A stretch of 64,000 nt of DNA from Ficedula albicollis (Eukaryota > Chordata > Aves > Passeriformes > Muscicapidae): the NCBI RefSeq assembly GCF_000247815.1, contig NC_021681.1, positions 6,508,713 to 6,572,712 on the forward strand, in the 5' to 3' direction. Within the stretch, counting starts at the first letter, position 1, and each line of letters begins with the position of its first letter. Position numbers and translations under genes: made by a program. Positions 1 through 16,331 of this stretch are shown in pieces. The notes under the pieces are model-generated. The model saw only the letters and a list, made by a program, of their open reading frames with translations, searched no databases and had not been told where the DNA came from.

Positions 1-734
1 GTAAAACAGTGGTGGAGAAAATCCAAAACTAATATATTTAAAATCATAAATTTAAATCCAAACCATACAAACTTTGATTTTTCAATTTCTCTTATGAGTT
101 TTACTTGGCATCTTTTTACACATTATGGTTGTTTGGGTGTATATGTATTAATTTTCTACTTGTCATCTTTAAATTTAAGTACACCTCTAAAACTGAAATT
201 TCCTGTGATATAATACTTTATTTAGGGTTGATTACAGCAATCTTCTAATGGTTTTTCTCACCTAATGCCAGACTGGTACTTACTAAAGGCAACTTTAATG
301 TCTCCCTAGCTCCTTCTCCCTGAGAACAGGTGCTATAGCCTCAACTCCAGTGTTTCCTGAAAGCAGCTAAAAAAGAAATACTAAGGAGACACTGTGGAAT
401 AACCATAGTGATCAAGAGGAAAACAGGGAGGGAATGTGTGATCCTCTTGTCAGAATATTTCTGCATCATCAGAACAGTGACTGCTTACAGTTTGAGACTC
501 ATCCTACCTGCTCATAGATAGAAGTCTGAGAATTCTCCTTTGAGTGCAGAACAGCACCACAGACTCAACTGAATGTGGCAGTACAGGATTTAAGTAGTGT
601 GCTTGAGATCACAGAAACACCACTGCAGAGCTAAGCTCTTTCTCACTGTGGTACTCAAGTCACAAACCACCCTGGGCTTTCTGTTGGAGGGAATGAACAT
701 GAACCAGGAAAAAAAAAATCGTCTTTCCACTTGC
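1..734 (-). other. STAG1 intron 8, 5' part
   Basis: AT-rich sequence after the GC donor, continuing beyond the left edge of the window. No gene, repeat or transposon was recognised in it. Confidence 0.85.
729..734 (-). promoter_or_regulatory. non-canonical GC splice donor of STAG1 intron 8
   Basis: In transcript sense the junction reads AAAGAG|gcaagt. The rest of the donor matches the consensus perfectly, which is the known hallmark of GC-AG introns. No GT in the neighbourhood would keep the reading frame and the conserved KRKE-LQEN junction. Confidence 0.85.
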
Positions 735-886
735 CTCTTTTCTTTTCTGAAGCAGCAGCTCCAATCTTTCATTAGCTCTTTTGCCAATCATTTTGTTTCT
801 CTCAGCTTCATACTGCCTCTGTGTATTGTCCTGATGAATGCTCAGGTTTAAGGCAACATTCACAAGAGCAGTCATAAGCTTCATAG
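735..886 (-). CDS. STAG1: STAG1 exon 8, continuation of the STAG domain
   Basis: 152 bases: the last two bases of Ala226 and residues 227-276. The reading is [20 protein letters not shown], then [20 protein letters not shown], then [17 protein letters not shown] is the SA1 form (SA2 has LSINMDN). It continues the STAG-domain helices. The acceptor is cttttgcag|CT. The frame and the family sequence require the exon to end after GAG, where the intron begins gcaagt instead of gt. The next exon, expected to start with LQENQDE, is left of the window. Confidence 0.97.
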
Positions 887-1548
887 CTGCAAAGGCACAA
901 GACAGATTATGACTCTTTACCTGTAGTCAGAGCTCAGAAAATACCTCCTCAGCAAATCCATACTCACAGCAAAAAGTCTCTCAACCCTGGCACAGCCATC
1001 TGGAAAGGCACTTCCACCCAGGCAATACCCAGGTCATTGACCCATGGTCTGAAAGCAGAGTCTATACCCCACACTGAGCTGCAGGCTGTGCTCCTTGCTG
1101 TCTTCTCCAGACAAGCTCTGAGGACACCAGGGAGCCAGTAGTGAGGCTGCAGCATCAAGGCACCATGAAGGCAGCTGCTGGGGAGTTACAGCCATTTCTG
1201 CACAGAAGAGTGCCAGCAGAGGTGACTCCATACTAAGGGTGACCTTAACCAATGGCTGCTGAGGATGGCTCAGGTCACAAGGGACCACAGCACAGCTTCT
1301 CTGAATGCAGGTCTGACACTGCTCTAAAGTCAGCTGTACAGCCATGTAAAATGAAATTTTTATTAGCACACATGCTGGATATTATATTGTTCGTGTTTGC
1401 TTTTCTTTTTTTTTTTTTTTTTTGTACTAAAATTTATTTTTACAAAAAACATTAATAAGGTTCTTTCCCAAGTTCTGTGTGGTTACATAATACAACACAT
1501 TTTACAATATTGAAAAAGCAGCAAAATAATGCAACGAACTATCACATT

Positions 1549-1674
1549 CTCTCTGCATGCTCATCTAAATATGCAGCACTGCTTCAAGGTAGAAAAGCAA
1601 CCACATAAATGCTCTCTGCATGCTCATCTAAATATGCAGCATTGCTTCAAGGTAGAAAAGCAACCACATAAATG
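1549..1674. repeat. 63-bp tandem direct duplication
   Basis: A block starting ctctctgcatgctcatctaa and ending agcaaccacataaatg occurs at 1549 and 1612, with one substitution (cagcactgc/cagcattgc). Confidence 0.92.
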
Positions 1675-3269
1675 GAGAAGACAGGCTACTTGGGTTAATT
1701 TACACTGCTATACACTGATAACCTACAGGTTCTTCTTCCTACAGTGAATCATCTCTCATTCCAACTGACTAGCATACAGGAAAACTGAAAACAAGGACCT
1801 ACAAACATTCCTTTAAGAAGAAATGCCAGTCTACATGTAGATTTTCAAAAACTTTATCAAGACTGAGCTCCATGGCATCATGCTGAGCTCTTCTCTTTGG
1901 GGCTGCAACACAACTAAATGTGCTAAAAACAGCTTGAAGGAAATTTGTAGAATCAAAGCAAAGCCTCAAGCTTGTTACAACAAATAAATAAATGGCATGC
2001 ACTATCACTGGCAAATGCCAAGATCTTTGGCAGCTCCCATTCCTGATGCAATATAAGATAAATGTGTCATTAATGCAAGAAGTAAGCACTGGCTGAAATA
2101 ACTGCAGTCATTTGTGATGAACCTTAGCTTTAGCTTCAGCTCATTCTTGCTGCAAGTTTCTAGTTACAGAATCCATTCCAAACAGTGGAAACTCTTTCTT
2201 CTACAGAGCACCTGTCTTGGGAAATGACTGTAATGACTGCTTCTGTTTCCTGCCTTTTAATCAAGTCCCTCATACTTTCCAAGCATCTGCCCCATGCAGG
2301 GATGGACCAATCAACTCCATGGATCAGAGTGCAGACCTCACTCCATGAACTCTTCCCTATGAACCAATCAACTACAGTCCGAGCAAACAGCAAATCAAAA
2401 CCACCCAGTGCTGCAGACAGCATCAGATGGAAGGGAATACAGTTTAAATAACAGGCATAGATTTCCAGCAGGTTATCTAGGCTCAAACAGTGCTCACCTT
2501 GGAATACTGAATTTGAAGAGGAAACTCCAAACCTGGAAGCTTAAGCCTGTACAATTCACGGTTTTAGCATCCCATTGCTAAGTATGGTGAAGAACACAAG
2601 GGAATGCGCTTCCAAAGCAGTTCAGTCACTGTGAGTTGAAGGGTTTGGGTTTCAGTTTTAAAATCAAAATCCACTCCAATCTGGAGTTGTTTTTTCAATA
2701 TCATTGGAAATCTGCCTCTAGCTTGGATTCATAACAAGAGATGAAATTTTAAATAAATTCTGATTGTATTTGTTTAACACTGGGTATCGGTACACTTGAA
2801 ATTGAAAAAAATGTGTATGAGGCTATGGTAGAAAGACTAAATATTAATAAATACTGGCCATACAAACATTCAGATTATGACAAATGTCTGCTGTAAGAGT
2901 TTGAAATACCTGGCATGATCTATGAACCTTGCAATAAGATGGATTTCTTACCATCTGACATGACCAGCTGTAGACACCTACACCCAAGCCAGCCACCCTG
3001 GTAGCGCTTGGTAACTGAGAAAAATAGCTCCTTGTGGAGAGCAATTCTTCCCTCTTAGAGGAGACATCTCATATAGGTGTGATGAAAAACATAAGGAAAG
3101 CCCATTTCTATCTAATGATACACCCATGGCTTCCCTTAGGTGAGGCAGCCGCACTGCAAGGTGGTGTGGCTGCAGGCAGAAGACAGGGAGCCCTGCAAGC
3201 ATGGTCCAGTAATCCCAAACCTTATGCTTCTCCAGAGTTAAGGCACAGATTATTTTTTCTGGTGAATAG

Positions 3270-3397
3270 AAACTCTTTGATAATACAATCGTCCTGATGC
3301 TTCCTTAGAATAAATTTATACTCTAAAATATGGAAACTCTTTGATGATACAATCGTCCTGATACTTCCTTAGAATAAATTTATACTCTAAAATATAA
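3270..3397. repeat. 64-bp tandem direct duplication
   Basis: A block starting aaactctttgataatacaat and ending atactctaaaatat occurs at 3270 and 3334, with two internal substitutions. Confidence 0.9.
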
Positions 3398-3681
3398 AAT
3401 TACTCCAACATTCTGTACAACAAGTGAACAATTAATAACAAAATACAAGACATAAGCATGTCACTCCTGATTCTCAGGATTCACTGGAGGCACTGCGGAT
3501 GACAGGAATCCCTAAGTGCCTCAGCACACAACTTTCCAAATAAAAAAGGAATATTTTAAGTATAGTTGTACCATATGTGGTACTTGGATTTGATGAAGCT
3601 TTGCACAGTTTTAATGTCAGTCAGGGTCCACCTCAGTGCAAATGACAAGGACTTGTCGCAGAGGATAAGCAGTGCAGCTCA

Positions 3682-6929
<3,248 letters not shown>

Positions 6930-8720
6930 TTAACATAACATGGTTTTGCTACATCAAAATATCAATGTTTTTCTGCTGCTAAACAAACAGTTCAGTGATA
7001 TATATAAGAGTATGAAGAGTGCAAAAATAACAGGAATAGTTTGAAAAAGGCTGTCTCTTAAAGAAGTAGGGAAAGAAAACTCATCTGTTCTGTAATGTGC
7101 TTTAAAATGAGGAATTAGTACCATTTTCCATCCTCTCACTCTTTGCAGCCAAGCCAAGTGTGATAAAGCAGTGATAGCCATGGAGGACTCGTGTCACGTG
7201 TGCAGCTGCCCAAGGCTTTCAATTTTGTGTGCAAAATCCAATGAGCACCATTTTTCAGTTCCACAGCCACTCCTGGTGGTTCTGCACTTTCCATGCTGAA
7301 TGCCCTGGATGACAGAGACCCATGTTTTCTATGCACCCACTGGGAGTTTTCACACTGCTCAGCTCAGGACCAGCACGATTTATTGAACTCAGGCACGTTT
7401 TCCAAACCCAGAGGCTCCAAAGGGCTCAGCCAAGATGTGAGCCACTTCAGCACCAGAAGCAGCAACTGTATCTCTGTTATTCTTTGATGTAGATTTCCAG
7501 CTCCTCCTTGTTACTTGAACACTGGAGTTGATAGGATTAATTTTTCATTGTAAATCAAACAAAGCTACCAAAATTGAAAATAGAACAACACAATAGCTAT
7601 AAACAAAGATTCCTGTGTCTTGATCAAAATTCATACGGTATACAAATAAAATATTCTGACGTAGTGTCTAGTTGCAGAGGCAATAATATCTAAATATCTA
7701 ACCATATAACCCAGGGCAACATAAAGATTTTCTTTTGCTGCTGCTGCACGATCTTCTCTTCATCACTTCACAATCTTCTTTTGTTAATGGAGGAAATTCA
7801 GAAAAATTAAGCAAACTGCAGAGCTACAAAATCCATCCCAACATCATTAACGTTACAAAGAGTTAAGTCTCTCAGCTTTTGCAAAAAGTTCAACTGGATT
7901 AATGATCCACTGCATGGCTTCAGAAATTCAGACCATAATAGAAGCAGCTTAACAGCTAACAGTATTGCCACTCTACAAAGGATAAACAAAGATAATTTAA
8001 ACATACTAAATATTATGCAAATATTTTAATTCTGGTATTTTATTCCTTTAAAAAAGAGCATCAGAAATATATGCATTTCAAAACATGCAGGTATAGTTAG
8101 AGAACACCAAGTGTCTCTATGTTAGTACAGGCACAGTTTTACAAAGCAAATGAGATATTGATTTCTTGAATTGCCTTTGCTTCTTCATGAAATAATATTT
8201 GTTATGTATTTCATACTGGATAATACTGTCAACCTCAGTTCTTACAATGGCAATTTAGATTTGTGCATGGTAATTTCCCTATCATTAACAATTACTAATG
8301 CGATGTATCAACAAAAAACCAGGAACCCATGAGGATATCACCACATGACAACTGAAAATATATTTTCTCAGCTTGAAAATCATCTGTACATGCAGATGTA
8401 TTTTAATCTTTCCCCCAGTCCTGAAAGTTTGTTTTGGCTAAATGAAGCAGATTCCCAGGCTGTCTCAGAACAGTGGACAGGTACTATTGCAAACGCCCTC
8501 TGCTGCAGGAATGCCCCTTTCTCTCACGGCATGCTGGTGTCTGCTGCTCTTCCCACTGGCAGCACACCCCTCAGTCAAAGAGTAATCTACTGACCCTCGC
8601 TATTTTACTGGTTCATAGCCCCGATTCTAATTTTATTCTTTTCTATTTGTGGCGTTTTTTAATAACCTGCCATAGCCTTGTTTCCCTGCAGTCATAGCCA
8701 GCCTTGTTTACCTTGCACGA

Positions 8721-8842
8721 GAGAGCACCATCGCTCCCTGGGCACTCGGAGGGTGTCACTGATCCCATGCAGAGGTGTACTGAGAGAGCACCATCACTCC
8801 CTGGGCACTCGGAGGGTGTCACTGATCCCATGCAGAGGTGTC
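8721..8842. repeat. 63-bp tandem direct duplication
   Basis: A block starting gagagcaccatcgctccctg and ending cccatgcagaggtgt occurs at 8721 and 8784, with one substitution (cgctcc/cactcc). The overlapping ORFs of up to 131 codons here are chance products. Confidence 0.9.
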
Positions 8843-11800
8843 AGAGGTCAGGCTGGGGAGATGCTCCAACACCTTCCAACAAACAATGGTGCAGTTCTTT
8901 GGGACCAGGAGGGAGGGTGTGCACACCATGAGACACACTTCTGCCGTCTCCCAGGGTTGCCAGGGTGGGCAAGAGCTCCACACTGCCATGGGAGTGTCAG
9001 AAAGCGCCTGGAGTGGAGAACAGCACTTACTGTCCTGCCCTATTCTTTCCCCCACTTTTCAGGACCTAGTTAACAGAAGTCATGGAAAGCACAAGGAGTG
9101 TTTCTGCTTCTCTGGCAGTAGGCAAGGGCTCTGGCCTGACCGCTTTTCCTTCCACCACCTCTCCACCCAACCACAGCACAGCCCCATTTGTTTTTCTGGC
9201 AAACTCATTTAACACTGTAAGTATGCTATGAAGGCTTTGCTCAGATTTTATGGTGTCACCACAACATTTTAGCACTGCAATGGTCTGTTTGACCATAATT
9301 CAAACTCATAATTTTTATGATTAGTAAAAAGCAAAACTTTCCCATTTTCAGGTGAATCCTTAAAATGTAACAAATTGCCTATAAAATACAATTGAAGGAG
9401 TGGCATGCATCCGTGAAGTCTTTAGCTTACCCAAGGTCGCTTCATGTCCTTTTCTAAGCCGAGTTTTACCTCTGCCATGAAGCTCTCATTCTGTACTTAG
9501 TGAAGAGAATTAAAACTGCCTTAATCCATTAAAATATTTTGAGAAGCCTATTTTACTTCAGGACTAAGTTCTCAGTTCAAACCTATTCATATACATTGTG
9601 TTTTAAAAGGTCTTCTCACCGACATGCAAGTATATTTCCTTAATGACCAAATTCCAGTATAACTTTCAGCCGAAACACGTATCCATATAATTTGTGAATA
9701 ATCACAGCACCCAACACGGCCTTTATGAGTGAAAAGAAAAAATCCACACAGAGAACAAAACCTAATTTCAATGAGAGAAGTGAAGAGAGACTAAAAGGGC
9801 CTTTACAGACCTGGATGAATACACCTTAAAAAACCTTAAACTGAATAGAAAACCAGATATGGTATTTCTGGGAGATATAATGCACCATGGACACAGTGGC
9901 TTGAAAACATGTATTTAGGGTGAGAAGAATAACCAGTTTTATTAGTAAGCCCTGTAAAAGCAAAGCAATAATAAAGATATCCAAGAGTTTTACAGCATGC
10001 TTAAGCCCTCGAGTCTGGGCAACAACCAGCCTTTGCTACCAAGGGTTAAAGAAGGTTACCCTTGGGATGTGGGTGGTCCCATGACTGCCTTTCCTGCTGC
10101 AAACAGGAGGTACTGAAACTGACAACTGTGGGCAATCAGGAAACACCATCACACCAGGTGCCACACTCCAATGGCCTCCTGCACACGGCAGCTCAGGAAT
10201 TTCTATAGGAAAAATTGGATGAGAGAAACATCAGCTCTAGCAGCCCACAGTCATTTACTCCTGAAATCTAAACTGCTGATGGTAATAAATTATATATATG
10301 GAGGATACTGCCTATACTATATGGTCAGTTTTCATCTCTGGGACTTTTATTCACCAAAGCTACAGAGACAATTTCATCCCTTCTCTTTTGGACCACCTGC
10401 CCACACTGAGTAAACTGCAAGAAAAGCAGTGGGAAAATTGCAGCTCAAGACTGAAGTGGATGGATATGAAATAAGCCCACAGTCTCCTACCAAATAAGGA
10501 TTAATTGTGGGACCTTAAATTCATGGCAACTGATTAGACTGATGTCTCAAACACACAAACTGGAAAAACAGGAGGAAGATTTATAGAGGCATTGAGAAGC
10601 AGACACAAGGAGATTTGCCCAGGAAAGTATAATCAAAACAAAGTGTGCTCTTTTGTATCAGCTCAAAGTCAATATTGGGGACCACAGCACCAGAACCTAA
10701 CTGATACTGCCAAGAGAGGGCAAGTTTAATAAAACATTTGTGAGGATGGATGGTGATTACAGAACTCCTGCATGGGCAGTATTTATCTCCCTTGATATCA
10801 TTCAATATACCATCCCTATGCCTTTTGCCCCACTTATAATTTAGATCATAGTCCTTAAGGGCAGTTCTCAATCGTCTGAGAAGTGGTACTGACAAATTCC
10901 ATGTGACATGATAAAGACTGAAGTCAAACCATTAGGAGCACATGATTTCTCAGTGCTCAGCCTGGGCCATGGTACTCTACTGTAGTATTTCCACTAACTG
11001 TTTCCAGAAGAGAGCTGCCTGAATCTAAAAATTTACTCAGGCCAGTAGAAAAGTTCATTTTCTGTAGCTTGCTCACAATCATGTAAGAACACTGAAGTAG
11101 GTCTTACCTCATTGGAATCAATAGATGTTAATCATTAATTTAAATAGAAGCACTACTGGGGTAGTTGAACCATATCCAAACAGATGCTGAGACTCCTAAA
11201 TCCTACCAGGGTTCCTGACTTTCTATTTATTTCTGCCCCTGAAAACTGAAACTCTTTGCTGAGACCAGAAGTCAAGACTTGAGAAAGATGTCAGTCTAAA
11301 TATTTAGCTGAATTTCTGCACATATAGGAATAGAAGACCCTTTTATTGATTTATCCCCCAATTCTTCCTGCTGCATGGACTCTACACTGCCCAACTTCTG
11401 CTGCCAGTGAAGCAATATTCAAAAGACAGAGGCTTACTATAAGGCACACAGCCAATTCATCCTCAGAGCAGCTTTTGCCAGTGAACTCTTACTGAATGTA
11501 TCAGCAAGAATCCCAGTGGCAAAATAAGTACAGTCTTGAGCAATTAAAACCTTAATCACGAAAACTGTTAAAAAGAATTCTAATGGTTCACCTAAGTCTA
11601 TCCTCCTACAACAAAACTAAAAATATGTTTGAATGTGTTCTGTGAAATCCCTTTGCAATGTGAAGACTTTATACACAGTACAGCCATGAAAAGTCCACTC
11701 TCTTGCTGCAGTCCAATTCTCTGACTGACCTTCTGCTTATCCACTCTGCTACATACGGGAAGAGAATTTTGTTACTCTTCATTTTTTACATATGTGATGA

Positions 11801-12599
11801 ATTGCTCTGATTTTTATCATCATGCTCCTACAATTCTTGTATCTTTACCTTTAGTAATTTGCTTTTTCAAATTCCATGATGCTTTTCAGACCACTGCACA
11901 GCACATGAATGAAACAAGTAATTCATTCTTTAATTCCTTTTCCTCCTTTGTTTTAGGTTACATTTGAGTCTCAAACAGAAATCTTGGAACAGAACTCTTA
12001 TTTTTTTTGCCTTAGTTGTGTTTCCCACACAGAAATTTTATATCTATTTTTGTGATCTTGATTTTGCTAAAAATACTTCCATGCAATTTTTTGGAATTGA
12101 ATGAAGACTAGGAAAGGCATTACAGAGCATTGCCACCTTTACTGCAAGGTCCTGTTGAAGCTGGGAAAATCTGAAAGGAAATCTGGACTGTGGGATGGGG
12201 AAACTTTGTTTGTTAGTATCCTTTCACTGTCCTTATGGCTCTTTAGTGCTCTCTGCTCCCAGTGCCTGACTGCCACCTACAGACCCCACTCTGTGCCCAA
12301 GATGGCATGTACATCCAACAGGAACTGCCACTGGGAGAGAACAGAACATCCTAAGGGACCACAACTAAAGCATGTTCAATTTTACCTCCTTCATTACACC
12401 AGGCCCAGAAATCTGTTACTATTCTGGTTTATATAACTCAGATATAAGGAAGGAAACGCTTTCTTCCTATTGTCATTTAGAAATTATCTTAATTGTTTCA
12501 GCTGTCCTTTCACACCAGATTTAGCATAGAAGAAGACATCTTGTCCAGTATGGAAATCTCAGTAAAATCTCAGAGTTTACAAAAAATTTTAGCTTTAGG

Positions 12600-13283
12600 G
12601 ACCAGACCTAGAGAGTGTGGATTTATGAAAGGCAGGCCCTGCTTGACCAAGGTGACCTCCTTCTATGACCTGCTTAGTGGATGAGGGAAAGAGCGTGGAG
12701 GTGTCTAGCTGAACTTCAGTAGAGCTCTGACCATTTCCCACAGCCTTCTCCTAGAGAAACGAGCTGTTCATGGCTTGGATGGGCAGAGCTTTCACAGGGT
12801 AAAAAACCAGCTGGATGGCAGGCCCAGAGAGCAGTGGAGAATGGAGCCCTGGTGGTGGTCAGTCAAGTTGTGTCCCCAGGGCCAGTGCTTGTGTCAGTCC
12901 TGTTTAGTACCTTCAGCCACAATCTCAATGAGGGGATCGAGGGCACCTTCAGCAAGAAGGTGCAGGGAACACCTGGCTCTCTGCCTAAAGGGAGGTGGTA
13001 GTCACTTCTCCCAAGTAACAAGCAAAAAGACAAGAGGAAATTACCTCAAGCTGTGCTAGAGGAGGTTGGATATTAGGGACGATTTCCTCATCAGAAGGGT
13101 TCTCCAGCCCTGGCACAGGCTGACATGGCAGTGGTGGAGCCCCCAACACTGCAGGGATTTGAAAGCCATGTGGATGTGGCACTTGGGGACATGGAATAGT
13201 GATGGCCTTAGCAGTGCTGGGGAAGAGCTGAACTCAGTAGTGTCAGAGGCCTTTTCCAATCTAAACGATTCCATGAGTCTGTG
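12600..13283 (+). mobile_element. decayed CR1 LINE: end of the reverse transcriptase ORF and 3'UTR
   Basis: A reading from about 12619 gives GFMKGRPCLTKVTSFYDLLSG, which resembles the CR1 reverse transcriptase around its GF-KGRSCLTNLISFYD segment. A later segment in a shifted frame, LDGQSFHRVKNQLDGRPREQ, resembles the following WVKNWLDGR region. The 3' part (13000-13283) matches the CR1 tail: aagacaagaggaaattacct, gttggatattagggacgatt, ending tctaaacgattccatgag. Frameshifts, stops and internal deletions make it non-functional. It lies antisense to STAG1. It is older than the other CR1 copies, judging by its divergence. Confidence 0.88.
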
Positions 13284-14328
13284 CTTAAAACAATCAATAA
13301 TGTTAATACTGTCAATATCTATAGGCTATATAAATGCTTTGAAAGAAAGGATAAAAATGGAGCAGATAGTTTGGTGGTCACACAATTATTTAGAACAACC
13401 AGTCTGACAGCTGCCAGCTAATACTGCCAAAGGATGTCATAAGCAGAAATTGATAAAATGCTCTTCAGCAAGAAAGCATGCTCAGTCCCCAGACTGCTAG
13501 TAGAAAAAGAAGTAGCCTACATAATTTAGTGCATCACAAACAGTACACTTCATGTGTACTTAAGTGTGTGCTCATGTGTGCTTGTCTTAAAATTTTGATA
13601 AAGGAAACTCCCTTGCTCTGGGTTTAAGGCAGATAAGGCTGGTTTGCAACGGCTCTGTAGCATTTGCACTTGCCAAGTGTAAGCTCCTTTGCATCCTCAC
13701 AGAGATGATTTACATGAAGCCACATAATTACTAGCCAAACCTACTGAACATTAAACTTACTGAATTACTCTGTAGGATAGATCTTTTCACGCTTTGATGA
13801 CTTGAAGTAGCAATTTTCATATAGCACAAACCTCTTTGCCAGGTAACTTTGAACAGCAGTCAGTGAGATGAACATGAGTGAAAAGCTGAGGAGCCTTTGT
13901 TGCCCCACAGGCATCAGTTTGTTCCTGAAAACGTCTTACAGCTTTTGCTCTTGGAAGACTGCAGCTCCACAGTTGCCCCAGGTCACCCTGGCTGAATGAG
14001 GAGTCTGTGGTCACAGAGGACACTCACACTTGAGGAGAGAGGTAAAAGCACACATCCAAGAAATGGTCTGCTGAAACTTCCCAGCTGTTCCCCCAGGGCT
14101 GGTTCCAAGGTTCATTTCTGTGAGCATTGCTCATGCTGTGCTTTCTGCACATGTGCTCTAAGCAGACCTTCATTAAGAAGGCTCCTGGTGGATACGATGA
14201 AACAAATTAACCTTGGGATTCCTGTACTCAGCAATCAGCATTGGGTGTTAGGCAGAATGCAAGCACAAGTCAGCATCACATGAATCTCACATTTGGGAGT
14301 AGTTCAGAGTTTACCTGAGCTGTACAGT

Positions 14329-14422
14329 GTTAAGGCACACTGACTGTTGGACTTAACAGCTGATAGTGGATCCTGTTAAGGCACACTGTGACTGTTGGAC
14401 TTAACAGCTGATAGTGGATCCA
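14329..14422. repeat. 46/48-bp tandem direct duplication
   Basis: A block starting gttaaggcacactg and ending gctgatagtggatcc occurs at 14329 and 14375. The second copy has an extra tg after cactg; otherwise they are identical. Confidence 0.9.
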
Positions 14423-16181
14423 TCATCTTTCATACTTTCCATCTCCACAGAACTCTGCATCATTGCAACCTGCAGTTTAGTTCCACAATCCTTCAGAAGG
14501 TACCTCATTCTATTTCTAAAACTGCTACTTGATCATTTTTTTTGATAAACCCCGATCTTTTTGCACTGCATGAAAAACTATTCTTCTATGTGCCATTCTT
14601 TTCCACATTGCTCGGGTTTTTCTCTCTAAATTTGAGTATCCTTTAGGAAGTGGGATGGCCATAACTACATTCAATGTTCAAGGTGCTGGTGCAATATAAG
14701 TTTGAGAGAGATTTTTCGTGTCTCATATATGTACACATAAATTTGCCCTTTATTTCTAGTTCTTAACTTTGCCTCTCTGAGCACCGCTAAGCACAGAGGT
14801 TGTATTGTCAGATTATTCACAATGACAGCAGGCTCCAAGAGCAGAATGTGAGTAACTACAGCTTATTAGCACAAGTGTGGAAGCAGCCCTCGGCTGCCTG
14901 CTGCCAGAAGTGACTCGAATCTAGCAATATAAACATAGGTAGTGTGGAGGCTGAGCTCCAAGTTAAGAGTAAGATACAACAATGTAAATATTTGCACAAA
15001 GTCCATTTAGGTCTATCTCCTCTTTCTGAGTGCCTTTATCACAGGCTGTTTTCACATCTGCTCTCCCCCACTCACCGACGCTGTGAACAGGCCCCCACCA
15101 AAACTTCCCTCTGAAATGAGGGGCCCAGCGTGAGCACAAGTTCTTCCCTCCTCACAGAGGAACCTGTCTGTGTGCATAAACACCTGATCTGAGGGGGCAA
15201 AGACAGCGGTGCCAGACACTTATCAGTGGGCTCAGGTGATAGGACAAGAGCCTGGCAACCCAAACACGAGCACGTTCCTGCTGTGTAAGCATTTCTGTAG
15301 CCACCAATGGAGAGAAAACAGTATTGCCATTGCTAACAACAGGCATCCTACCTGTGCCCTGTACCTGGGGCACAGCCCCAGTCCTGGGCTCTTGGAGTTT
15401 TCCACTGGCCACAAGTACCTGCTGAGTAAGCTGAGGCTCGGCACCAGGTGTCTCTTGTTACAACACAAGCTCAGGTGTGGGACAATGTAATAACAATGTA
15501 GTGCCAAACCTCAATAGGAATGGCACACCAAAGAGGCTGCTGAGCTCCCGGTTTCCCAGAGCCAATCCTTACTTTTCAGTGTTCAACAGAACCATTCAGA
15601 GAGCCACAAGGCCAGGGCTGACTGGTATCCTCCCATATCCTTTACTTGAGGGAAAAAAGCCAACACATTAAACTACAGTAAAACAAAGGCTTTCTAAGAA
15701 CTGCAGAACTGCTGTAGAAAGGTGAAGAACTTTATATGTTAATTTGAGGAAAGCTGGTGTCCTCTAAAAAGTGAGACTGGAGACGCAGAAACATCATGGA
15801 AACAACTTATATCTAAAACATTTGATTTCCCTCTTTAAGTGAAAGTCACCATCTACCTGCAACATTTCTATGCTTTTTTTATTAACCTGAAAGAAGGAAA
15901 TAAGACTTGGGTGCACTTCTGTCTGTAACTATGCTGCTTAATTCTAATCTTTTTGTTTAACCAAACCTGACTGGTCTTGGATATGAAGTGTCCCAATGAA
16001 TTGTACAAAAGCAGGTCCTTGAACAGAAGCCAATGAGGTCATTGGGGAACAGTGTGAACCATGACCCCAATCTCTGTTAATCTCAGCCTCTCACTGAGCT
16101 GGAGACAGACAGGGACACACACTGGGAATGCTGCTGCTTCTTCAAGAACAGCTTCACCTGCAGCACAACTACCTCCTGCCT

Positions 16182-16331
16182 AGCAGTGTGTGTCCCCATC
16201 TTTTTTTGAGTTACACAGCATCCGCACTATTGTCTCTCATACAGCTTACCCTGCACCAGCAGTGTGTGTCCCCATCTTTTTTGGAGTTACACAGCATCCA
16301 CACTATTGTCTCTCATACAGCTTACCCTGCA
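16182..16331. repeat. 76-bp tandem direct duplication
   Basis: A block starting agcagtgtgtgtccccatct and ending cagcttaccctgcac occurs at 16182 and 16258, with about two substitutions (tttga/ttgga and ccgc/ccac). Confidence 0.9.

Noticed and set aside
8678..9212. Overlapping ORFs of 124-131 codons
   Set aside because: They cross the 63-bp duplication in different frames, and none has a recognisable product.
15060..15560. GC-richer segment in intron 5 with overlapping short ORFs on both strands
   Set aside because: No splice-consistent frame, transposon match or protein similarity was recognised.
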